Shown here piece by piece: positions 1 through 4,525 of a stretch of 6,875 nucleotides of DNA. A model generated the notes under the pieces. It was not told where the DNA came from. It worked only from the letters and a program-made list of their open reading frames with translations, and searched no databases. The DNA is from Sulfurovum sp. (GTDB lineage Bacteria; Campylobacterota; Campylobacteria; Campylobacterales; Sulfurovaceae): NCBI GenBank assembly GCA_016744875.1, contig JADGDL010000061.1:1-6875 (forward strand). Reading direction: 5' to 3'. The translations under genes were made by a program, and so were the position numbers. Position 1 is the stretch's first letter, and every line of letters begins with the position of its first letter.

Positions 1-179
1 GAATAGAAAGAAGGCTATACCTTATAGAAGAATATGACACGCTCTTTTTGAGAACCTTTCTCAGTAGAGATACTCCGTATCCTTCGCCGATACATTTACG
101 TGTACCTTAACGTGTACCTCATAGCATCTAAGTGGAAGAACACACGCTATTCAGGAGTGTAACGACTGCAACCCACTTG
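1..179. other. Probable terminal segment of an integrated element; no recognisable gene
   Basis: I recognise no gene here. One plus-strand frame is open from the window edge to a TAA at 108-110 (about 35 codons, no family resemblance); other frames close quickly. A small hairpin, TGAGAA (49-54) with TTCTCA (58-63) around a CCT loop, lacks a following T-run on either strand. The stretch ends abruptly at the 3' half of a tRNA-Leu gene, so I infer it is the tip of a tRNA-integrated element whose genes lie left of the window. A short stretch at 132-149 (GTGGAA ... ACACGCTA) weakly resembles the D-arm region of a tRNA-Leu, but no acceptor strand pairs with the intact 3' end. The element assignment rests on the neighbouring tRNA scar only. 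Confidence 0.4.
98..121. repeat. Two tandem 12-bp direct repeats, possible integrase arm-type sites
   Basis: ACGTGTACCTTA (98-109) is followed directly by ACGTGTACCTCA (110-121), differing at one base. On the minus strand the core reads AGGTACACGT. A weaker third unit may lie at 86-97. Short tandem repeats of about 10 bp near a tRNA-derived core are typical of arm-binding sites for the N-terminal domain of tyrosine integrases. The repeat is seen directly; the role is inferred from its position about 60 bp from the tRNA scar. Confidence 0.45.
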
Positions 180-180
180 C

Positions 181-234
181 TTGAGGGGGTAGTGCCCTAG
201 TGGTGTGGAGGTTCAAATCCTCTCTGACGCACCA
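181..234 (+). pseudogene. tRNA-Leu(GAG) 3' half, attachment-site (attL/attR) remnant
   Basis: The sequence begins in the anticodon loop (TTGAGGG, anticodon GAG at 183-185). It continues through the 3' anticodon stem GGTAG, a class II variable arm (TGCCCTAGTGGTGT), a T-arm (GGAGG, loop TTCAAAT, CCTCT), the 3' acceptor strand CTGACGC, discriminator A and CCA (232-234). From the anticodon to the start of the variable arm it nearly matches the E. coli tRNA-Leu(GAG) I remember. The 5' side does not fit: CTTGC before the loop cannot pair with GGTAG (CTACC is needed), and no GCGTCAG-like acceptor strand is present. It cannot fold as a whole tRNA. A half running from anticodon loop to CCA is the classic duplicate made when a tyrosine-recombinase element inserts into a tRNA gene, so an intact copy is expected at the element's other end. 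An intron-split gene with its 5' exon outside the window is less likely. Confidence 0.75.
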
Positions 235-350
235 TCTTTCTTCTTTCATTCAATATATACATAACTATTACTAATACTTATTATAGTTTAAATATATAAA
301 TAAAAACAAATTTTGCATAATATCTAACAATCTGTTGCAAATCCCGTAAA

Positions 351-405
351 TTAGGGCCTTTTTAGGGGTTTTTTAGGTTTTTTTAAGAGTTTGTTGTGTT
401 ATAAT
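351..405 (+). promoter_or_regulatory. hup promoter with extended -10 and phased T-tracts
   Basis: TGT followed by TATAAT (397-405) forms an extended -10 box, giving an expected start near 411-413 and a leader of about 20 bases. Upstream, units TTAGGG (351), TTTAGGGG (361), TTTTAGG (371) and TTTTAAGAG (381) repeat every 10 bases, placing T-runs on one face of the helix. No TTGACA-like -35 is seen. This is the housekeeping sigma-70 promoter style known from Campylobacter and Helicobacter. The AT-rich stretch 235-350 holds nothing else I can name. Confidence 0.7.
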
Positions 406-432
406 GTATCATCTTAAATTAAAGGAAGAAGA

Positions 433-711
433 ATGACAAAAGCAGATTTCGTAGAGTTAGTACAGAAAAACGGTGAGTTTGAAAGTAAAGCAGCAGCAGA
501 GAGAGCAGTAAAAGCATTTATCTCATCAGTAACAGAAGCATTGGTAAAGAAAGAAACAGTATCTTTGGTAGGATTCGGTACATTCTCTACAGTAGATGTT
601 GCAGAAAAATCTGGTAAAGTTCCAGGAACTGACAAAACGTATACAAAAGCAGCACACACTGCACCAAAATTCAAAATGGGTAAAACACTTAAAGACGCTG
701 TAGCAGGTTAA
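433..711 (+). CDS. hup: HU family DNA-binding protein
   Basis: This is a small, basic, histone-like nucleoid protein that dimerises and bends DNA, acting in chromosome compaction, replication and recombination. At 92 residues it has the usual HU length. Residues 1-46 form the helical dimerisation part (MTKADFVEL...). VGFGTF (46-51) is the conserved turn before the beta arms, and PKFKMGKTLKDAV (78-90) is the family's C-terminal signature. In the arm the usual RNP is KVP (62-64); the DNA-intercalating proline (P64) is kept. GKVPG..KTY resembles Helicobacter Hup as I recall it, supporting a Campylobacterota host. The start follows AAAGGAAG with about 6 bases of spacing. It appears monocistronic, with its own strong promoter and a hairpin downstream. 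IHF-like paralogues are possible but the sequence is closer to HU. Confidence 0.93.
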   Translation: MTKADFVELVQKNGEFESKAAAERAVKAFISSVTEALVKKETVSLVGFGTFSTVDVAEKSGKVPGTDKTYTKAAHTAPKFKMGKTLKDAVAG

Positions 712-726
712 TAAGTTTTTTCCTTT

Positions 727-754
727 TTAGCCAGTATCTTCGGATACTAGCTAA
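727..754 (+). terminator. UUCG-capped hairpin after hup
   Basis: Arms TTAGC (727-731) and AGTATC (733-738) pair with GATACT (743-748) and GCTAA (750-754). There is a single C.A mismatch, and the tetraloop TTCG (739-742) is closed by a C-G pair, which is unusually stable in RNA. The T-rich run (716-728) lies before the stem, and only the pyrimidine-rich ATCCTCTCTATCC follows. It is therefore not a textbook intrinsic terminator; it may instead protect the 3' end of the hup mRNA or end transcription inefficiently. The fold is certain from sequence, the function inferred. Confidence 0.5.
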
Positions 755-792
755 TCCTCTCTATCCTCTCAGTTACAATTTTCAAAACACAT

Positions 793-798
793 TATAAT
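793..798 (+). promoter_or_regulatory. Candidate -10 box for the DUF5718-like gene
   Basis: TATAAT at 793-798 lies 44 bases upstream of the start codon at 842. TTACAA (773-778) is only 14 bases upstream, so no well-spaced -35 is evident. A second candidate, TATACT at 810-815, overlaps the palindrome ACTATAGT (813-820). The ribosome site AAGGA (831-835) precedes the ATG at 842 by 6 bases, favouring it over the out-of-frame ATG at 838. Confidence 0.45.
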
Positions 799-841
799 CA
801 TCACTAAGATATACTATAGTAATTATTAGTAAGGAATATGC

Positions 842-1639
842 ATGCAATTACAAGATGTCATTTGTCTAGGTGTAGCAGGAAATTTTGCACATCATTTGGA
901 ACAAGCCGGAGAACTTAAAGATTTTGAAAATGTAATCACGGCTGAACCTGATGCACCTAAAGGTATTTTCCCTTTTTATCTGCCTGGTTCGGACTCTTTT
1001 TTAGGACTATATTCTATAGGTACAGACAAATTGGAACTTCCTGATTATGAAGCGAATGCTCAAGTAGAACCCGAGATAGCTGTACTTTTTGATATAGTAT
1101 ATGATGATGAGAAAAAAGTGATAGATCTTATCGCTCAAAAATTTACGACTTTTAATGACTGTACCATTCGTAAGGAGGGTGCAAAAAAGATCTCAGAAAA
1201 AAAGTCATGGGGACCTAACTCCAAAGGTATAGGTGACAAATGGATAGCTATAGATAGGTTTGAAGAGGGTGGAGTGATGGACAATTACCATCTATGCTCT
1301 TTTGTCGAACGTGAAGGGGTATTATACCCTTATGGTGTTGATGCACCACTACTTGGTTACTCTTACTTCTACGCTAAGCTTAAAACATGGCTGATAGATA
1401 AAATGAACACTCAGGAAGATTTTGGTCCACTTGAAGACATAGCATCACAGCTAAAAGATTGTGACTATCCAAAACAGGCACTGATCTCTATTGGTGCAAC
1501 AGCATATGCTGAATTTGGTGAAAAAAATTATTTGAAAAGTCTTGATGAGGTTTATGTTATAGCTTATGACAAAAATAGCGAAGATTCAAGTTTAGAACCT
1601 TCAGATAGTAAAATTATATTGCAGCAGCAGGTTAGTTGA
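842..1639 (+). CDS. DUF5718-like protein with fumarylacetoacetate hydrolase (FAH)-like features
   Basis: This is a soluble protein of 265 residues with no signal peptide or membrane segment. I place it in DUF5718 from memory of the pattern GVAGNFAHHLEQAGE (10-24), APKGIFPFYLP (38-48) and SWGPNSKGIGDKW (122-134). The order of motifs parallels FAH-fold hydrolases: an N-terminal 'G-N-(Y/F)-x-x-H' segment, a P-x-x-(F)-x-x-P segment, then E-x-E (E76, E78 in VEPEIAVLF) where FAH enzymes bind a divalent metal. FND (104-106) follows, where the FAH third metal ligand Asp sits in 'ND'. A distant FAH-type, metal-dependent C-C hydrolase or decarboxylase is therefore plausible, but the substrate is unknown. 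Residues 244-265 are a low-complexity polar tail (KNSEDSS...QQQVS) outside the fold. It appears to be transcribed alone and is convergent with dnaJ. The DUF call is moderately sure, the enzymatic role speculative. Confidence 0.75.
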   Translation: MQLQDVICLGVAGNFAHHLEQAGELKDFENVITAEPDAPKGIFPFYLPGSDSFLGLYSIGTDKLELPDYEANAQVEPEIAVLFDIVYDDEKKVIDLIAQKFTTFNDCTIRKEGAKKISEKKSWGPNSKGIGDKWIAIDRFEEGGVMDNYHLCSFVEREGVLYPYGVDAPLLGYSYFYAKLKTWLIDKMNTQEDFGPLEDIASQLKDCDYPKQALISIGATAYAEFGEKNYLKSLDEVYVIAYDKNSEDSSLEPSDSKIILQQQVS

Positions 1640-1702
1640 TCTTCTTCTTAATATCAATAGTAAATACTCTGACGTCATCATACCGTGCCCACATGAGAGA
1701 AA

Positions 1703-2842
1703 TTAGTTTTTGAACCAGCTTTTTACTCTGTCAAATGCTGAGTCAAATGTATTTTTATGAGGAGAACTCTCTACACCATAACTCTCTTGGAGCTTTTCTA
1801 AAAGTTCTTTTTGCTCATCATTGATCTTTTTAGGCAGGATCATCTGTATTTGTGCAACCAAACGACCCTTTCTCCCACCATGTACATCAGAAACACCCTC
1901 ACCATTAAAGACAAATTGTTCTTTATCTTTCGTACTCTGTTTAAGCTCTAATTCCAGTTCACCGTCAAGTGCCGGAATGGAGATAGTCTCTCCGAGTATG
2001 GCTTGTGTAAAGAATACGGGGACTTCAATGTAGATGTCATTACCATTACGGATAAAGTTTTCATCTTCTTCTACACGGAAAGTCATATAAAGATCACCAC
2101 GCTGTCCATTTTTAGCTTCATTTCCATAGTTTTGTGCTCTTAAACGGTTACCTGAATCTACACCTGCAGGTATGTTGACCGTAACAGTATCTTCATTTTC
2201 ATGATACCCTTTTCCACGACAACTGCCACAATCTTCCGTACTGCTTTGACCTTTACCTTCACATTTTGGACAGGTTTGTGCAAATTGCATCGGTCCTTGT
2301 CTCATAAGAACTTGCCCCTGACCTTTACAATAGTCACATGTTTCAAGTTTGGCATCTTTAGCACCGGTACCTTCACAGTCTGTACATGATGTTTTATAAG
2401 TGATGTCTATCTTCTTTTCACAGCCAAAGATTGCTTCGTGGAATTTTAAAGGAAGTTCTATCTCAAAATCTAATGCATATTTTTGACTTGGGTCTCTTCG
2501 GGTCTGACCGAAACCTCCGCCAAATCCTCCACCGGAACCACCAAACATTGAGTTGAACATATCCATAATATCGTCCATATTCCCACCGCCAAAGCCGCCG
2601 CCCATGCCACCTTGACCTTCAAGACCGGCTTTACCGTAACGGTCATAGATAGATCTCTTTTCATCATCAGAGAGTACTTGGTAGGCTTCATTGACTACTT
2701 TAAACTGCTCTTCTGCTTCATGGTCATCAGGGTTTCTGTCCGGGTGATACTTCATTGCAAGTTTACGGTATGCTTTTTTAAGTGTAGCACCTGTACAATC
2801 TTTGCTTACTTCAAGCACTTCATAATAATCTAATTCTGTCAT
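1703..2842 (-). CDS. dnaJ: Chaperone protein DnaJ (Hsp40)
   Basis: This is the cytosolic co-chaperone that delivers unfolded proteins to DnaK and stimulates its ATPase. The 379 residues are full length and carry every domain. The J domain (1-70) has HPD at 33-35. A Gly/Phe-rich linker covers about 74-113. The zinc-binding centre has four CxxCxGxG motifs, starting at C153, C169, C191 and C205. The C-terminal substrate-binding domains follow (about 215-345). I start it at the ATG at 2842-2840 because AGGAG lies 7 bases upstream and the protein then begins MTELDYYEVL as in the family; the in-frame upstream ATG at 2887 would add 15 unconserved residues overlapping the promoter region. It is not next to dnaK/grpE here. 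No CIRCE (TTAGCACTC-N9-GAGTGCTAA) or HAIR-type operator is seen upstream. The 63-base gap to the convergent neighbour contains no clear terminator, only the 8-bp palindrome TGACGTCA (1670-1677). Confidence 0.97.
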   Translation of the reverse strand: MTELDYYEVLEVSKDCTGATLKKAYRKLAMKYHPDRNPDDHEAEEQFKVVNEAYQVLSDDEKRSIYDRYGKAGLEGQGGMGGGFGGGNMDDIMDMFNSMFGGSGGGFGGGFGQTRRDPSQKYALDFEIELPLKFHEAIFGCEKKIDITYKTSCTDCEGTGAKDAKLETCDYCKGQGQVLMRQGPMQFAQTCPKCEGKGQSSTEDCGSCRGKGYHENEDTVTVNIPAGVDSGNRLRAQNYGNEAKNGQRGDLYMTFRVEEDENFIRNGNDIYIEVPVFFTQAILGETISIPALDGELELELKQSTKDKEQFVFNGEGVSDVHGGRKGRLVAQIQMILPKKINDEQKELLEKLQESYGVESSPHKNTFDSAFDRVKSWFKN

Positions 2843-2877
2843 AAGGGTTCTCCTAAAATAGGGAATAATTTTGGCGA

Positions 2878-2888
2878 ATTCTATCATA
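2878..2888 (-). promoter_or_regulatory. Candidate -10 region for dnaJ
   Basis: On the minus strand TATGAT (2888-2883) overlaps TAGAAT (2883-2878), either of which could be the -10 box, 36 to 41 bases before the ATG at 2842. No -35 or heat-shock operator is recognisable. The site lies immediately beside the oppositely directed promoter at 2893-2901, so the two promoters share the same 85-bp region and may interfere. Confidence 0.35.
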
Positions 2889-2892
2889 ATTT

Positions 2893-2901
2893 TGCTATAA
2901 T
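2893..2901 (+). promoter_or_regulatory. Extended -10 promoter for the Dabb-recR operon
   Basis: TGC plus TATAAT (2893-2901) is a perfect extended -10 box, with an expected start near 2907-2909 and a leader of about 20 bases. The ribosome site AAAGG (2917-2921) sits 6 bases before the ATG at 2928. Confidence 0.65.
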
Positions 2902-2927
2902 CACAAAAAATCTTTTAAAGGTCCAGT

Positions 2928-3221
2928 ATGCTCGTACATATCATCATGTTTAAGTTTAAGGAAGAAAACAAAAAAGCCAATATTATTCAAGCAAAACAAA
3001 TGTTAGAAAATCTTATGGGTGCAGTTCCAAGTTTAAGAAGTATGGATGTCGGTGTTAATTTCATTGAAGCGGATAGAGCGATGGATCTGAGTATTATTGC
3101 AGTATTTGAAAGTAAAGAAGGACTTGATGCTTATGATGTGCATCCTGAACATCAAAAAGTGGTCACATTTATTAAGTCTGTGGTTGAGTATTCTAAAGCA
3201 TCTGATTATCTAAGAGACTGA
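2928..3221 (+). CDS. Dabb (stress-responsive alpha-beta barrel) domain protein
   Basis: This is a 97-residue cytosolic protein made almost entirely of one Dabb domain, a ferredoxin-like fold that forms dimeric barrels. Family marks are the first strand HIIMFKFKEE (4-13), the VGVNF strand (42-46), the 'DLSIIAVFES' strand (53-62), and HPEHQKVVTFI (72-82), followed by a terminal DYL near the end. Members include plant stress proteins, olivetolic acid cyclase and many bacterial proteins of unknown role; no active site can be assigned here. Its TGA (3219-3221) overlaps the recR ATG (3221-3223) by one base, so the two are co-transcribed and probably translationally coupled. That placement hints at, but does not show, a function shared with repair or stress. 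Confidence 0.88.
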   Translation: MLVHIIMFKFKEENKKANIIQAKQMLENLMGAVPSLRSMDVGVNFIEADRAMDLSIIAVFESKEGLDAYDVHPEHQKVVTFIKSVVEYSKASDYLRD

Positions 3222-3790
3222 TGAAAAACTATAAGATAGAAGCATTTGAAAACCTTGTGGATGCTTTTCAGTCACTACCCTCAGTAGGAAAAAAATCAGC
3301 TATCCGTATGGCATATCACGCAGTTATGGTAGATGGTTTTGCTGCGATGAAATTGGCACATGCATTAGAGACAGGGATCAATAGCATCCAAAAATGCACC
3401 AAATGTCATAATATGAGTGAAGATGAACTCTGTACTATCTGTTCAGACCCTTATAGAGACAGTTCTAAGCTCTGTATTGTTCAATCTGCGAAAGATATAT
3501 TGACCATTGAAGAGAGTGGACAGTTTGATGGGGTCTATTATGTGGTATCTGAAGTACGTGATCTTGATGAAGATCACCTATTTTATGCTGTAGGCGGTGT
3601 GGGTGAAATAATTTTTGCATTCCCCCCAAGTATCGCAACAGATACAATGATACTTTATATAGAAGATAAGTTAAAAGGTTTAGATATACACTTTACGAAG
3701 ATCGCCCAGGGTGTACCAACGGGGGTAGAGTTGGAAAATATAGATATCATGTCACTCTCTCGTGCTTTAGAGTCAAGAGTGAAGATATAA
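3221..3790 (+). CDS. recR: Recombination mediator protein RecR
   Basis: RecR is a ring-forming DNA-binding protein that, with RecO (and RecF where present), loads RecA on SSB-coated gaps. At 189 residues it is slightly shorter than the typical 195-200. Domains in order are helix-hairpin-helix around LPSVGKKSAIRMAYH (19-33), a four-cysteine zinc site C59-C62-C71-C74, a Toprim domain from about C85 to 165, and the C-terminal clamp segment IAQGVPTGVELENIDIMSLSRALESR (161-186). The Toprim acidic residue after 'CIV' is Gln (Q88), and the usual 'YHVLGG..SPLDGIGP' loop is replaced by YYVVSEVRDLDEDHLFYAVGG, in line with Campylobacterota RecR as I recall it; RecR is not catalytic, so function is probably kept. 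It is the second gene of the operon and has no separate ribosome site, so it depends on the TGATG overlap with the Dabb gene. Confidence 0.95.
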   Translation: MKNYKIEAFENLVDAFQSLPSVGKKSAIRMAYHAVMVDGFAAMKLAHALETGINSIQKCTKCHNMSEDELCTICSDPYRDSSKLCIVQSAKDILTIEESGQFDGVYYVVSEVRDLDEDHLFYAVGGVGEIIFAFPPSIATDTMILYIEDKLKGLDIHFTKIAQGVPTGVELENIDIMSLSRALESRVKI

Positions 3791-3842
3791 ATCATATGTG
3801 TCAAGACAAGAAGAGGTGCTCTTATAAATATTTGTAGTAAAC

Positions 3843-3864
3843 TATAGATAATTAAAAAGAGGGA
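3843..3864 (+). promoter_or_regulatory. Candidate -10 box and ribosome site for the response regulator gene
   Basis: TATAGAT (3843-3849), overlapping GATAAT (3847-3852), is the best -10 candidate in the 81-base gap after recR. AGAGGGA (3858-3864) is a good ribosome site 7-8 bases before the ATG at 3872. No terminator hairpin is evident after recR, so read-through from the Dabb-recR promoter is also possible. Confidence 0.35.
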
Positions 3865-3871
3865 TCTGGCA

Positions 3872-4525
3872 ATGAAAATACTACTGATGGAAGATGATCC
3901 TGTATTAGGAGATATTGTCTCTACCTATCTGCAAGACTTTTACGATGTGGATCATGCTTTTGATTCTACCCATGCACAGAAGTTAATAGACAACAATCGA
4001 TATGACCTTTTCATCTTTGATATCAATGTACCTGGTAAGACCGGGGTAGAACTCCTTAAAGAACTACGCTCTTTTAATGACACAACACCGGCCATCGTAG
4101 TCACTGCATATGGTGATACCAAGCACCTAAAAGCAAGTTTCGATGCAGGAGCACATGATCATATACGTAAACCTTTTGAACTGGAAGAGTTAAAACTGCG
4201 CATAGAAAAGAGTAGGGTGTTATTTTACATAGAACAAGATGGCCCTGTGACTTTGTCTGATACTTTAGTGTATTATCCATCTAAGCAGATAGTAAGTGAC
4301 GGCACAAAAGAACAGAGTCTTGCACCTAAAGAAGTAGAGTTATTGGAGTATTTCATAGCGCATTCCGGAAGACTGATCAGTACAGAAGAGTTAGTACAAA
4401 ATATATGGGAGTTTGATCAGTTACCAAGTGATGCTACTTTACGTTCTTACATACGAAAGTTGCGGGAGATAATAGGGAGTGAGAAAATCATTACACAAAG
4501 AGGGTTGGGGTATCGTTATGAATAA
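3872..4525 (+). CDS. racR: OmpR/PhoB-type response regulator, probable RacR
   Basis: This is a cytoplasmic transcription factor of 217 residues activated by phosphorylation. The receiver domain (1-118) has the acidic pocket E7-D8-D9, phospho-acceptor D50 (FIFDINVPG), switch T78 (VVTAYG) and K100 (RKPF). A winged-helix DNA-binding domain (about 125-217) has LAPKEVELLEYF (150-161), a transactivation loop near NIWEFDQLPSDATLRSYIRKLR, and the wing IITQRGLGYRYE at the C-terminus. All phosphotransfer residues are present. The gene overlaps the kinase gene by 8 bases, so the two form one operon and a cognate pair. The symbol is based on position close to dnaJ and recR, where C. jejuni carries racR-racS (temperature-linked growth, colonisation and respiratory gene control); this synteny is from memory, and targets in this organism are unknown. 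Confidence 0.85.
   Translation: MKILLMEDDPVLGDIVSTYLQDFYDVDHAFDSTHAQKLIDNNRYDLFIFDINVPGKTGVELLKELRSFNDTTPAIVVTAYGDTKHLKASFDAGAHDHIRKPFELEELKLRIEKSRVLFYIEQDGPVTLSDTLVYYPSKQIVSDGTKEQSLAPKEVELLEYFIAHSGRLISTEELVQNIWEFDQLPSDATLRSYIRKLREIIGSEKIITQRGLGYRYE

Noticed and set aside
3..110. Plus-strand frame open from the window edge to TAA at 108-110, about 35 codons
   Set aside because: No recognisable protein character, and it overlaps the tandem 12-bp repeats. It could be a gene end but cannot be supported.
1..180. Group I intron in the tRNA-Leu anticodon loop
   Set aside because: None of the conserved P4-P7 core motifs are visible and no 5' exon is present. A recombination scar explains the break more simply.
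1..234. tmRNA (ssrA) 3' end
   Set aside because: The T-arm and CCA could fit, but the anticodon loop TTGAGGG, the GGTAG stem and the class II variable arm match tRNA-Leu(GAG), not a tmRNA tail.
1640..1702. Bidirectional terminator between the DUF5718-like gene and dnaJ
   Set aside because: Only the 8-bp palindrome TGACGTCA and weak pairings are present, with no stem-loop followed by a T-run.
2470..2691. Overlapping open frames on either strand within dnaJ (such as 2470-2691 and 2612-2833)
   Set aside because: They are by-products of the Gly-rich and J-domain coding sequence and lack homology signs or ribosome sites.
2843..2887. N-terminal extension of DnaJ from the ATG at 2887
   Set aside because: The extension is unconserved and lies in the promoter region. 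AGGAG 7 bases before the ATG at 2842 and the family N-terminus MTELDYYEVL set the start.
2843..2927. CIRCE or HspR heat-shock operator upstream of dnaJ
   Set aside because: Neither the HrcA repeat TTAGCACTC nor a CTTGAGT/ACTCAAG inverted repeat is present.
4479..4517. N-terminal extension of the sensor kinase from the ATG at 4479
   Set aside because: The extra 13 residues lie within the regulator gene and precede the natural start just before TM1.
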